The notes under the pieces are model-generated. The model did no database searches, was not told where the DNA came from, and saw only the letters and a program-made list of their open reading frames with translations. 64,000 bases of DNA from Isoetes taiwanensis (Eukaryota > Streptophyta > Lycopodiopsida > Isoetales > Isoetaceae): the NCBI GenBank assembly GCA_021234155.1, contig JAJEKV010000014.1, positions 13,442,494 through 13,506,493 of the forward strand, in the 5' to 3' direction. Made by a program: the position numbers and the translations under genes. Of the stretch, positions 20,402-31,330 are shown one piece after another. Position 1 is the stretch's first letter; each line of letters begins with the position of its first letter.

Positions 20402-20821
20402 CTAGGGGTTCGCAAAGGGGTACAGAATTGAATAGCGAACACTCTCACGCACAGCCCTAACGAGCTTGTAGCGTGCCCAGGCTTGGACAATCACTGGTTG
20501 GTATTCCCACGTTGGGCTAACAATGAGAAGATTGAAAAGCCGTCGCAAAGCATAGAAGAGTTGCCATAGGTGGTCATTGGCGTCCTCAAAAGCCTCGTGC
20601 CTGCTCATACTCCAATAGTCCCAGGTACGGCACAGGGTCAACTTCAGGTCCTCAAAAGCTCTGTCCCTAAGGATGTTAACTATCTCCAACCCTTTTTCAG
20701 CATCATAGGGTTCTCCTGGTGGCGGGGATTCCATCTCATAGCCTTCATCCCATTCGGGATATTCGCCATATCTCTGGCCATAGTCCTGCTCTGGCGGCCC
20801 GGGATCATCCCTCCTTATCAT
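20402..20821 (-). CDS. E3 ORF C, 139 aa, unknown (possible histone-fold-like C-terminus)
   Basis: Starts at ATG 20821. The frame is open further upstream to a TTGTCTTGCAG splice-acceptor-like motif at about 20862. The N-terminal 45 residues are acidic and Pro/Tyr-rich. The C-terminal ~90 residues are predicted helical by composition (ANDHLWQLFYALRRLFNLL, VQAWARYKLVRAVRESVRY). A weak by-eye resemblance to the H2B alpha2-alphaC order was considered but is not secure. E1 and E2 have no counterpart. It lies between ORF B and gag. Confidence 0.55.
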   Translation of the reverse strand: MIRRDDPGPPEQDYGQRYGEYPEWDEGYEMESPPPGEPYDAEKGLEIVNILRDRAFEDLKLTLCRTWDYWSMSRHEAFEDANDHLWQLFYALRRLFNLLIVSPTWEYQPVIVQAWARYKLVRAVRESVRYSILYPFANP

Positions 20822-21086
20822 GTCTGTAATCCTCTCCTCATATTCCCAAAGGGTCTCTTCTGCAAGACAATTGAAATGAATATAGAGGGTTGGATAGTTT
20901 TGTTATAGACCAACTCGAATAACCAGCAAAACACATGATAGAAGGAATAATTTTCAATTGTATTCATAAAGATAGTAATTCCAATCGATGAAAAGAAAGA
21001 TGTATCCTATTATAAAGTGGCTAAAGAATTTGCCAATCCAAAATTCCACAATCATACGCAATACAAAAATGCGTAGTACAATTAGT

Positions 21087-22487
21087 TTAGGAGCTAGGTC
21101 CTCCTTCTTCATCCGTAGGCCTAGGAGGTGGTGGAGGCGGTCGGTGTCGCAGCAGAGTCACCCCGGGGTCTACTGTGGCAGCCGCAATAGATGCAACCTC
21201 TGGTGGATAGGCAACGGCCAATGGGGCTGCCGTGAGGAGCTTCATGCTCATCCAGGGCGCAATATCCTGACCCAAGGCCGTCAGGGCAAGATCCCGTCAC
21301 ACGAGTACATAAGTAAACGTACGATAGGGGAGCTTCTTGTGGCCGGCCAGTGTAGAGAGAGCACGGAGGGCCCACCATGAAGCTTCAGCCTCCGGCCCTA
21401 AATCCCGGGCTATAAAAAGGACTTGCCCCTGTCGAAAGGCTGACAAAAAGAAACGGGTAAGGTGGTTGCCCGATACCTTCCCTTGCGGGGTCTCTGATGT
21501 GGCCACCTCCTTATCCAAATCCATGGAAACCTCCTCTTTCTTAAGTTCTTGCTGCTCCTCCTTCACATGAGCAGGGTTATGATATAAATCCTCTCCCTCG
21601 TCATCTGAACCCGAGGGAACCTCAACCATATTAATATTTGGGACGTGAGGTCCCATAGCCGTAAAGGCATCTGGTGAGGGCTGGGAGGCCGGCTCCTGCA
21701 TCACGAAGTCTCGAAGCCGTAGCAATGTCTCGGCGGGTTCGATAGTCTCTTGGCGGAACTGGAGCAGCTGCTGCACCTCTGGAGGTAGCTCAATAGAAGT
21801 GAAGTCGATGAAGTCATCCATACAATACTCTGCAAGCTCATAAAGCACATGGTCTTTACGCTTGCGCCTAAATCCAGCCACCATGTGATAAGTCCAGATA
21901 ATATCATCCAGGAGAAGATATTCTTGCCCTTGGTGATAGATAACTGGAAGGGCATCCAGCCCCGACAAGCCTACAGCTTGCTCCCGGCGCGGTGGCAGCT
22001 CTTCCGCTAACTGCTTCCAACGGGCGAAGTCGCCCATGCCTATGTGTTCGTCTTCCCCCTCCTCGGAAGACTCAGGCAGTTTGCCTTTCTCTACAGGCAA
22101 GGTTTGATCCTCGACGTATTGGTCCATGAGGATAGCTAGGGCGAAGGCGACCTCAAGGTATTGCCGCCCCTGATGCTGCACAACGGGCAGGTGTTTGCCC
22201 CATCGGAGCTTTCCCTTCAGGACATCATATGCATGAGTGTCTCCCCCGAGCATCTCTCGGACTACCTCCCGCTCCAGATACAGTTGGGGAGGATTCCCAA
22301 GAGGAATACACAGAGGGAGCATCTCCTCCCTGTAGAAATCCAAAAACCCGGCGTAATCTGGGTGCCTCTGCATGTTGGCAAGGAGATCTAGGCGCTGGCA
22401 TAGCAAAGGCCGCAACAAGTCGAAAGGGACTTGCGGATCCCATTGTTCTCCGTCATGGTACCAGGCGACAAGGTCAGCGGCGGCCAT
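21087..22487 (-). pseudogene. E3 ORF B, one internal stop
   Basis: ATG 22487 (MAAADLVAWYHDG). 467 codons in one frame are broken only by TGA at 21297-21299. It shares with E1/E2 ORF B the N-terminal ~130 aa layout, the block GLDALPVIYHQGQEYLLLDD and CMDDFIDF, an acidic linker, and the C-terminal domain (AGHKKLPY, TFTYVLV, LALTALGQDIAP) in the same order as the H2A-like domain. After it E3 has a Pro-rich end (PPPPPP). A TGACGTCA palindrome (about 22564-22571) followed by TTAAATAAAA lies ~60-85 nt upstream of the ATG, a plausible promoter. Confidence 0.75.
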
Positions 22488-22682
22488 GGCGCTAGAAGGG
22501 AGGAGAGAGGAAGAGAAACAATTGAAATGAACTTTAAAAGTCCTTTTAACTCCTTTTATTTAAGGTGACGTCAGCAATTCTTTTCATATTTAATACGAAA
22601 AAAATTAAATTTTTTTAATACAAAAACAACTTTTTCCATTAAACACAAAAAATATGTACAATGCGGAGCCCATCAAAATATG

Positions 22683-23927
22683 CTAAGGATGCTCCCCCCG
22701 AATCCTACGGGCGAGGGCTAAGTCCTTTGGCATAATGGTAACTCTCTTTGCGTGAATCGCGCAAAGGTTAGCGTCACCAAAAAGTGCCACCAAGTAGGCT
22801 TCAGCAGCCTCTTGGAGTGCCAAAATTGCAAAGGTCTGGAAACGGAGGTCGGTCTTGAACTGCTGCGCGATCTCCCGTACCAGCCTCTGGAAAGGTAGCT
22901 TCCGTATCAGAAGCTGTATAGACTTCTGGAACTTGCGGATTTCCCGCAAGGCCACGGTACCGGGTCGGTACCGATGGGGTTTCCTTTGTGGGGCGGGTTT
23001 TGTAGGCGGCCCCTTTGATGCTGGCACCATCTTAGCCCCAACAGCCGGTCGGGAGCTATCCACCCGCTGCTGTCTCCGACTGGAGCTGGTATTCTTGCCA
23101 AAAGCCCCGACAGTCCTTAGTTTCTCCTTGTATTGACTGCCGGTCTTTCGGGCTAAACCCTTCCTCCGGTGCTTAATGGTCACATGTTCTGTCGGGGTTG
23201 GGCCCGACCCACTCCCCGTTGCCCCTCCATCCTGCGGGTTCAGCTGGTCCTGCCGATCCCTCTCCTCCTGTTCAAGCTTCTCCCGTTCCTCCCGGGCTCT
23301 CCTCAGATCTTCTTGAATCTGAGCAAAATGTTGGGCTGCGCTTCGGCGAAGAAGTTCAGCATGGTACCGCTGAGGCCGCAGACCCATATCTATCTGAATG
23401 GTTATCAGATAGTCTATGCTGATATCGGGGATTTCCCCCCATATAAAGCTACTGGAATCCTCGTGCCAACGGTATGGGGGAACCTCAATTGCCCTGCCAT
23501 CTATGACGGCAAAGCCGTCCCCGAGGTACCTGTACTCTCTTCCCCTAGCCGCCGTATCTGCCCGCTCAATCTCCCGATGGTCATCTTCCTTGGCCAAGCC
23601 TCTGATACGATCGGCTTCTGCCCTGATGTCTTCCTCCTCGGTATGCCCTTCCTGTTCGGGAGGATAGAATTTAATGAGCATCATGACCATGTCATGTTGC
23701 TCGACAATGGTGTAGGAGAGCTGGCGGAGGTTCAGCCGGATCAGAAATGGCTCTGAGAAGTGATAGATAGGATAGGGGATCCTATCGTTGTTCTCAAACC
23801 GGTTCACCAACTCATCTAAAAGGATGTCGATGAAGGCCGGGTCTGTAGCCATGTACCGGGCGATCATGGCATAAATCTCCACGATGCTGAGGGTAGAAGG
23901 GTCCGGGGCGCTCTTGGTATTGGCCAT
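22683..23927 (-). CDS. E3 fusion protein ending in a near-canonical histone H3 core
   Basis: 414 aa from ATG 23927. It begins MANTKSAP, which may be a decayed H3 tail (A-T-K at H3 positions 1, 3, 4). Residues ~10-90 are a helical unknown domain. Residues ~90-230 are charged, with a coiled-coil-like stretch ([19 protein letters not shown]). Residues ~240-315 are basic. From residue 316 (nt 22982) the sequence is [20 protein letters not shown], then [51 protein letters not shown] and ARRIRGEHP. This is the H3 core from K37 to the end with few substitutions. Tyr at position 41 and Leu at 90 resemble plant H3.3 more than H3.1. The frame is intact. Confidence 0.95.
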   Translation of the reverse strand: MANTKSAPDPSTLSIVEIYAMIARYMATDPAFIDILLDELVNRFENNDRIPYPIYHFSEPFLIRLNLRQLSYTIVEQHDMVMMLIKFYPPEQEGHTEEEDIRAEADRIRGLAKEDDHREIERADTAARGREYRYLGDGFAVIDGRAIEVPPYRWHEDSSSFIWGEIPDISIDYLITIQIDMGLRPQRYHAELLRRSAAQHFAQIQEDLRRAREEREKLEQEERDRQDQLNPQDGGATGSGSGPTPTEHVTIKHRRKGLARKTGSQYKEKLRTVGAFGKNTSSSRRQQRVDSSRPAVGAKMVPASKGPPTKPAPQRKPHRYRPGTVALREIRKFQKSIQLLIRKLPFQRLVREIAQQFKTDLRFQTFAILALQEAAEAYLVALFGDANLCAIHAKRVTIMPKDLALARRIRGEHP

Positions 23928-24219
23928 AGCGGTAGCACTAAGGTCTACGAAGTCGAGCGGTGAGGCGCTGGTGGCGGGAAAAGCGGCAAGGGAGGCGCTA
24001 GGGTTCCCCTAGACACAAGGGCGACGAAGCAACGTCAAGTCCGGTGGCGATGGCGGGCAGCGGCTCTGGCGGTCGAAGGTGCTGAAGGCAAGGCAAACAA
24101 ATAACAAGAAGAAATTTTAAACGGCCAGATAACTTTTGAAATTTTAAAATTTTCCTATTAACCTTAAAATTTTTATTATTATAAAATAATTATACGGCGG
24201 AAATACGCGAGGCATACGG

Positions 24220-24288
24220 TCGGGCGCCGGCTGCATTATACGTGCTCCCGCCTCGACTAGGGGTCGTCGAAAAGCAAGCGGCGCCCGA
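24220..24288. repeat. E3 leader hairpin A
   Basis: TCGGGCGCC pairs with GGCGCCCGA, with additional pairing of GGCTGC and GCAAGC regions, closing about 69 nt. It is one of two related hairpins in the leader upstream of the H3-like gene, the position where E1/E2 carry their paired palindromes. Confidence 0.65.
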
Positions 24289-24324
24289 GTTGACCTGGCG
24301 GCCGCGTTGACTCCCTCGACCGAT

Positions 24325-24394
24325 CCGGGTCGCCGACTGCATTTTCGCTCTTCTACCGCGGATCGAAGATCGACAAAAAGGCAAGCGGCGCCCG
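24325..24394. repeat. E3 leader hairpin B, containing CGCGGATC
   Basis: A second copy of the hairpin A unit (shared GCAAGCGGCGCCCGAGTTG and GACTGCATT-type segments), about 105 bp away. The loop side contains CGCGGATC, the octamer described in plant histone gene promoters. A chance match cannot be excluded. Confidence 0.55.
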
Positions 24395-24701
24395 AGTTGG
24401 CTTTCGGGCCTGCCCTTGACCATTTTTCGCCTGGAGACGACCGTTCTAGGGTAATTTGAGTATGTCCAATCCAATGGACGCACCTTCTCCGTCATTCGAG
24501 CTACCCACTGACATTTACAATTCTTCCAATTCTTGGGCCCTCCAGTCGCCCTATCCTTCTTAAGGCTACAATTTCCTAGTTTAACCTAACACCGAACCAA
24601 ACATCAAAGAGGACTAACAACACATTAACTTAGCCTCCTCCTAACTACCGTGGTACGAAGTTAGTGTTTGGCGATGCTATGATTTCGAAAGCAACCAAAA
24701 T

Positions 24702-24715
24702 CACGCTCGATACCA
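24702..24715 (-). other. E3 primer binding site
   Basis: TGGTATCGAGC on the minus strand two bases after the LTR end, a one-base-deleted form of the tRNA-iMet PBS seen in E1/E2. The region 24395-24700 of the leader holds no other feature. Confidence 0.8.
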
Positions 24716-24717
24716 CC

Positions 24718-26295
24718 TGCGGACGCCTCCTCGAATATATACGACCCCGGTACCAGTATACATACGGACTTTCCCCTCCCATGGCGACCATCGGCGCCAT
24801 GAGCGGCCCTCCATCTAACCCGGGCCGCCTACGTGAGACGCCTCGTGAAGGACACGGAGGGGTCATTCGCCCACGCCGATGGGCGCCCTACGTCCGCGAA
24901 GCATGAATACAAGGGTTAGCACACAAAGATAAATCATATATAAGTGGCCACCACGAAGGGTGGCGATCCATCCGATACTAACAACACCAATATGCATCTA
25001 ACTAAGAAAACACCCAAAACCCGTGTTCTACCCCTACCCGGACTCTAGTGGGGAGCGGCGATCGACGGCCGGGTCTCGGGAGATCAGCGGTAACCGAAGT
25101 CTTGGCATGGCGCTATCGGCATAGAACATCGGCTAGGGTTGTCCACTCCATCCGCCCCTCCCATGCGCACTTTGCGGATGGGTCGATTTACGCTATGGCT
25201 TCGCTATAGCCTTCCGGAGACGCACTCCGGGGATCACCCTTGAGTCTACTCCGTGTTCATGACACCTGGTCCGATGAGGCAGGTCGGGAGGCGCCCCCTT
25301 CCGTGATCACAGGTGGTGGCGTGGGTGAGCTAGAGAATACGTGCGCGATCAGCTTACCCCCGCATCCGTACCCGACTTACTCACCCTAATTCTACTCAAA
25401 GTGCATGGTGCCCCATACGGGTCACACCACTACACCCAGGGAGTGTCAGACCCATACCCGGCCCTCCACGTGACCGACTATCAGGCCTAGCCCACTGTAG
25501 GAGTCTCAGGAGCCTTTTATGCTCGTGCAAGACCCCACCCCCTACTTCACCACTGTGTCCCTTGTATGGTGCTAAGCCAGACCATAGCGTCTAGGACCCG
25601 GTGGGCTCTTGCGCACAGGCCGAATCTACTAGGGTGTTAAAGGAAGCACTAGGAGCATTCTAACTCAAGCTCAGAGGCCTCTACCCCCCTATTAATCCCT
25701 GTTTACTGGAACTACTAACTGACCCATAGAGACATCGACCATCCCATAACAGAACATCATTCATAATTGAAAAGTATTCCTAATTACCAGAGAAGGGTTA
25801 GTCTCACCCAAAACCATCCAGAAAAGAATCCTAGAGAGATATTCTACAATTTGCAAATTAACTACCACTAACCAGAGTTTCGGCTGGACCCGTTGTCAAG
25901 GGGTGCTTCCATGGGTCTGTCTCTTGGGGTAACAAAGAAAAAATAAAGGGTGTTTGGCGATCCGGGGACTAACGCCAATCAAGCTTTCGAAGGCCACCGC
26001 TTCCCACGGCGCTTTCTTTGGGTCGAAATTGGGCTGATATGAGGATGGCGCCTCCCTTTGGTGGCCTAGTTTAGCAACCCTCATGCTGGCCACCCGGGTT
26101 ATGCCAAATGGCTCCCACTATGAATTGACCTAATCACATGTCTTTAGATAATTATCCTTTATAATTTGGTTAACATAGCTAATTAAATCCATTGTGGCCA
26201 ACCCCCTAGGTTATCATACCCTAGGTGGCGTACCTATACTAGGTGACGTGTCAATATATTTATACGTATACCGTATAAATACTTGGAATGTCACA
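24718..26295 (-). repeat. E3 5' LTR (1,578 bp)
   Basis: Pairs with 13267-14845. It starts TGTGACATTCC at 26295 and ends at TGCGGACG on the plus side, a decayed TGTGACG. It carries the inverted TATTTATACG/CGTATAAATA motif near its U3 start (26258-26282). No gene is present. Confidence 0.9.
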
Positions 26296-26435
26296 GTAGA
26301 GTGGAAGACTTGGCGAGAGCCTTGCAGGGCGGCTCGTCAGCAAGCGTCTTCAGGAACTTGGGTCATTCGGTAGGAACGTCCCAAGTTAAGAAGTTCCTTG
26401 AGGACAACCCGTCCTACCGGCGCTTTCAAGACTAG
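26296..26435 (+). pseudogene. E2 ORF B, 3' end
   Basis: After the TSD copy (26296-26300) the frame continues VEDLARALQGGSSAS and ends QVKKFLEDNPSYRRFQD with stop TAG 26433-26435, matching the E1 ORF B C-terminus. 26436-26605 is an AT-rich spacer that ends in the acceptor-like ACTAACC ... TGTATGCAG. Confidence 0.88.
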
Positions 26436-26605
26436 TTAGACTCTTGATCCCGGAGACTTTTTGTACCAAAATATTATATAATATAAATATAATTTCTTTT
26501 GCACTTTAAATGTTTTGTTGATGTATTTTTGCCCCACAACTATACCAACAAACATAAACAATGCAAGAGAACAAGTAAAACTAACCATATAGCCATGAAT
26601 TACTT

Positions 26606-29050
26606 GTGTATGCAGTTAGAGGCCTAAGCTCAGGGGAACGACAATGCCAAGACCTTAGGGAAGAACAGAGTCCGTCCAGGCCACCTCCGGCAAGGAACCT
26701 GTTCGAGGAATTTGGACCCATGACACCAGAAGAGGAAATATCCCAGATGAGAACGGACCTTGAGCAGATAAAGGCCTTGCTGTCCGCGCAAGCAGGAGCA
26801 GGTTCGGTGGGCAACGCTCAGTTGCCGCAAGCATCAGCCCGGAGAGCAGGAAGGGACAAGAAGAGGAGCAAGAGAAGGAGATCCTCCAGCCCGGAATCTT
26901 CCGACTCAAGCTCAGATTCAGACTCCGACTCCGAGGAAGACGAAGAGTAGGCCCAGGACCGAACAGATGCAAGACAGAGGAACACTGTAGATGCAAGGCA
27001 GAGGGACACCATAGAGGGACGACAAAGGGACACCAGGGCCTCTGACTACCAGAAGAAGGTAGATTCCGCACTGGGCAATGTATGGAAGGCCCGGAAACTG
27101 GAACAGTTCTCGGGGGAGAACAGGTCAGGATTAGAAGCAGAGGCATGGCTGGACGAAATGAGTGAGTACGGCAATGCTTATGGCATGAAGGATAAAGACA
27201 AAGGCAGAGTGGCAACAGCCAACTTGAAAGGAGCCGCACGGATTTGGTGGAAGGGTTATGCAAAGGCACATGGCTTAAGCAGGGATGCTTGTAAGTTCAG
27301 AAAGTTTGCTAAAGCCTTCAAGCGCCATTACGTCCCAAGGGAACATAAGTCCAGTATGATGCAGCAGTTCTACAGGTTGCAGCAAGGCAACAAATCTGTC
27401 CAGAAGTATACAGAGGAATTCATGAGGCTGAGGCTGTATGTGCCAAAATTGGGTGAGAAGCATGCAGTAGAAAGCTATATTGAGGGCCTGAATGAGGAGA
27501 TCCGCAAGCTTGTAAGGGCAATAAATCCTAAGACAGTATCAGAAGCAGAGTCCAAGGCAATAAGCTTGCAAGGAACAGGACCTCAGAATAGCGGGCAGAG
27601 GCAGCAGTATTTCCAGGATAAAGGCAAGGCGACAGGAAGCTATAGTCCTAGGGCAGCCAGTCCAGGTCCAGCTAGAGCCCCATATGGTGGCAACCAGGGG
27701 AAACAGCAGGAGAAGAAGCAGGTGTCCTTCAAGGACAAGCAGGAGGGGTCAAACTACTCCAAAGCAGTGCGATCCTTTTTGCAGGCGATGCCCAAGGAAA
27801 AGAGACAGGAGTGCATAGAAAAGCAGCTTTGTTTCAGGTGCTTCCAGCCAGGCCATAGGACAGCGAACTGCCCCTACGTCATGAGTGCAGCGCTAGCGGA
27901 GTTGGGAGATTGGGACACTCTGTCTGACGACGACGGCGAGGAAGCCCGCGACTACATTCAGGGTGAGTGTCATATCTTTGCCGCAATAGATACAGAGCAA
28001 GCAGAGAGCCAGTATAAAGTAATTTCCACAGTAGGGAAGGCCAAGACCAAGTCCTTCATAGTCTTGATAGACTCAGGAAGTAGCCATAACTTTGCATCCC
28101 CCAGAATGGTTCAAATGTTGAAGTTGAAACCACTAAAGTCAAAGCCAAGGCCCGTTGTCTTAGCAAGTGGTGCAGTAAGGCAGACGGCAGGCAAGAGAAT
28201 TAACTTCGACATCGACTTGCCAGGCATTAACATCCAGATGGGGGCAGAAGTAATGGGCATTGGCAAGTATGACTTGATCATAGGAATGGAGTACCTTGGA
28301 CCAGCAGGGGCTATTATCGATTGTGGAAAGCGGAAGGTGACCTTCCCAACACCCGATGGCAAGATCATCGAGATCACAGGTAAAGAAGTTGTTCCCATCA
28401 TGCAGTGCATGTCTTCTAAGCGGCTGTTCAAGTGCATCAAGAGCGAGCAGGTGGCATACATCTTCAAGCTTGAGATTGACGAGCCAGAATCAGAGGAAAG
28501 CAAAGAAGACAGGGTGCTCAGCAAGTTGCCGAAGCAAATAGCTCAGCTGATCACGGAGTTCCATGATCTCTTTCCAGATGAGATCAAGCAGCTTCCTCCT
28601 TATAGGGGAGTGGAGTGTGAGATAGCACTCGAACCGGGAGCAAAGCCGACAAGCAAGGCTCCATACAGAATGACGACGCAGGAGTTGACGGAGCTGAAGA
28701 AGCAATTGCAGGAGTTGCTCGACCTAGGCTTCATTAGACCTAGTGTCTCGCCATTTGGAGCGCCCATTCTCTTTGTAAAGAAGAAGGATGGCAGTTTAAG
28801 GATGTGCATAGACTATAGGCAGTTGAACAAGCACACCATTAAGAACAAGTATGCGCTCCCCAGATCAGATGACTTGATGGATCAACTCCAAGGTGCAAAG
28901 GTCTTCTCCAAAATCGACTTAAGGTCAGGCTATCATCAGATCAGGATAAAGGAAGAAGATATCCATAAGACCGCCTTCAGAACGCGGTATGAGGCTCATG
29001 AACGACATCTTCAGGGAGTTTTTAGACACCTTTGTGATTGTATTCTTTGA
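26606..29050 (+). pseudogene. E2 gag-pol, first frame (gag, protease, RT N-half)
   Basis: One continuous frame broken by a single TAG at 26948-26950 (likely CAG to TAG). It contains GPMTPEEE, the gag core ([18 protein letters not shown], ~27237), the CCHC knuckle [14 protein letters not shown] (~27830), protease with [11 protein letters not shown] (~28065) and RT with [12 protein letters not shown] (~28800). At ~28988 a deletion removes the [12 protein letters not shown] region and shifts the frame. The open frame begins at GTG 26606 and no ATG aligns with the E1 gag Met. Inactive. Confidence 0.92.
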
Positions 29051-30230
29051 TGACATTTTGGTGTATAGCAGATCCCTTGAAGAGCACGTACAACACTTAA
29101 GGAGAGTGCTAGAGAAGTTGAAGAGGCACCAGTTGTACGCCAAGATGTCGAAGTGTCACTTCGCAACAGAGAAGGTGGAATACCTGGGTCATGTGATCTC
29201 AGCAGAAGGATCTCGACGGATCCTGCCAAGATTGAAGCCGTCATTTAGTGGCCGGCGCCGAAGAATGTGCATGAAGTCAGAAGTTTTCTCGGCCTAGCAG
29301 GGTACTACAGGAAGTTCGTGAAGAACTTTGCTAAGATAGCGGCCCCGTTAACAGACTTGACGAGGGCGGAGAAAGTGAAAGATTGGGCAGAGCATTGGCA
29401 CAAGAAAGCCCAAGCAGGGTTTGAATTGTTGAAGGAAGCTTTAACAACCGCCCCAGTCTTAACCCTGCCGGACCCGGAGAAAGATAAGCTTGTAGCAACA
29501 GACGCGAGTAAGATAGCTACAGGTGCAGTGCTCATGCAAGAAGAGCGTGTGGTAGCGTATGATTCTAGGAAGATGAATGACGCCGAAACGCGCTACCCCA
29601 CCCACGATCAGGAATTGCTTGCGATTGTCAGGGCATTAAGAATTTGGAGACACTATCTTTTGGGAAGGAAGTTCCAGTTGGATACAGACCATCAGAGCCT
29701 CCAGTATGTATTAACGCAACCACACCTCAACCTGAGGCAGAGAAGGTGGATGGAGTTCCTTAAAGAGTATGACTTTGATATAGTCTACAAGCCAGGGAAG
29801 CTCAATGTGGTAGCGGATGCGCTTTCGAGGCATCCCCTGACAACTAGAGTGCATTGCAATGCAATTTCGACGCTCTCCAGCGACTTTGGTAAGAAGATTG
29901 AAGAGTCCTTGCTAACGGATGTAGACTTCAAGGAAGTATGGGCAAGCCTCTCTAGGGAGACTAGAACAGATAAGGAGCGGGAAGCCTTTAAACATTATAA
30001 GAAGGAAGGCAACCTGTTATACCACAAGAACAAGTTGTGCATACTTGAATCATCAGGTGTAAGGAAATTGATCCTCCATGACACGCACAACAGCCCAATA
30101 GCTGGCCATGCGGGATTCATGAAAACATATTTCAAAGTGCGCAGCAGCTATTATTGGCCAGGAATGAAGAAGCAAGTAGCTCGCTACATCAGAGAATGTC
30201 AGCTATGTCGCCGCACGGCGGCGTAACAAC
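28989..30230 (+). pseudogene. E2 pol: RT C-half, RNase H, integrase finger
   Basis: The frame from 28989 gives [13 protein letters not shown] (RT active site). A further shift near 29210-29270 leads to [14 protein letters not shown], then RNase H ([38 protein letters not shown]) and the integrase HHCC finger ([18 protein letters not shown]), ending in a stop at 30224-30226. Confidence 0.9.
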
Positions 30231-31330
30231 TTCAATTCCAGGAGCGCTTGGAGCCATTAGCGGTGCCAAACGCTAAGTGGGAGGTGATCAGCATGGATTT
30301 CATCACGGGGCTTCCAAGAACAAAGAAGAGGAAAGGATGCCTTGATGGTAGTGGTCATTAAGTTGTCAAAGATGGCACATTTTGTGCCTTGCGTGACCAC
30401 GAATACAGCTATGGATACAAAGAAAGCTCTTCACCAAAGAGATCTTCGGGCTTCATGGCATGCCAAGGGAGATTATCTCCCACGTGGATCCGGTTCATGA
30501 GTGCCTTCCGGCAAGACCTCTTTAAGCGACCATTCGCACGGTTATCCATGAGCATGGCATATCATCCTCGACGGATGGCCAAACGGAGCGGACCAACAGG
30601 ATTTTGGAGGACATGCTACGGAACTATGTCTGGAATAAGCAAGGTATGTGGGAAGAATTTATTCACTTGGTGGAGTTTGCCTACAATAGCACCAAGCAGA
30701 ATCATCCCAAATGTCACCGCTTTATGATTAATTACGCTATCGCTGCCTAACTCCAGATACTTGGCCCAATCCCGTGTCAAAAGTAGAGGTTTCGCAGTAG
30801 ATGTTGGCCGATATGCAGCAGCTCGTGGAAGAGGTTCGAGGGTATTTGCTAGCAGCAAGAAGTCGACAGAAAAGCATCGCCGACAAGCATCGAACAGTAA
30901 GAGAGTTCAAAGTTGGAGATGATGTTTGGCTCAAGATCAAGGTGAAGCGGCAAAGCTCGAGACCGGAATTGCAAGAAACTTGCTCCAAGGTGGGCTGGAC
31001 CTTCGGAATAGTCAAGAGAGTAGGTAATCAATCCTACAAGCTAGACTTGCCAGCACACCTAAAGATTCATAAGGTCTTCCACGTGAGTTTGTTGAAGAAG
31101 CACACTCCAAATCCAGACGAAGTCTTGGACACTCCAACGTTGTTGGAAATGACGGAGGAGCAAAATGAAATAATTCGCAATTGATTCTTGATAAAGCTTT
31201 CAAGAAAACAAGGAGGTCGGAGTTCCTCCAATACTTGGTCAAGTGGAAACACTTACCGCTGGAAGACGCGACGGGGTACTTAAGAAAGATCTAGTAAAGC
31301 AAGACCCAAGCAGTTTATGGAGCAATGGGA
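30231..31330 (+). pseudogene. E2 integrase core, GPY/F and chromodomain, heavily mutated
   Basis: Pieces of the core (EVISMDFITGLPR, AYHPR) lie in several frames with stops. 30801-31184 is a cleaner segment with FKVGDDVWLKIKVK, KIHKVFHVSLLKKHTPNPDEVLDTPT and TEEQ, followed after a stop at 31182 by a chromodomain remnant (EFLQYLVKWKHLPLEDAT, ~31215-31275). Confidence 0.85.

Larger units (their letters stand above)
13267..26295 (-). mobile_element. E3: complete histone-carrying Ty3/gypsy chromovirus (13.0 kb)
   Basis: Both LTRs, PPT, PBS and all genes are present on the minus strand: H3-like (23927-22683), ORF B (22487-21087), ORF C (20821-20402), gag (20163-18871), pol (19030-15426). It is diverged from E1/E2 in LTR and accessory proteins but has the same gene order. 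Pol carries a stop and frameshifts, ORF B carries one stop, and the H3-like gene is open. Confidence 0.93.

Noticed and set aside
22683-23927. E3 H3-like gene as a normal host histone gene
   Set aside because: It has a 315-aa non-histone N-terminus, lies in the accessory position of an LTR element, and matches the layout of E1/E2.
26948-26950. Readthrough amber codon in E2 gag
   Set aside because: It sits inside the gag N-terminus, not at a gag-pol boundary, and E1 has a sense codon in the aligned position.
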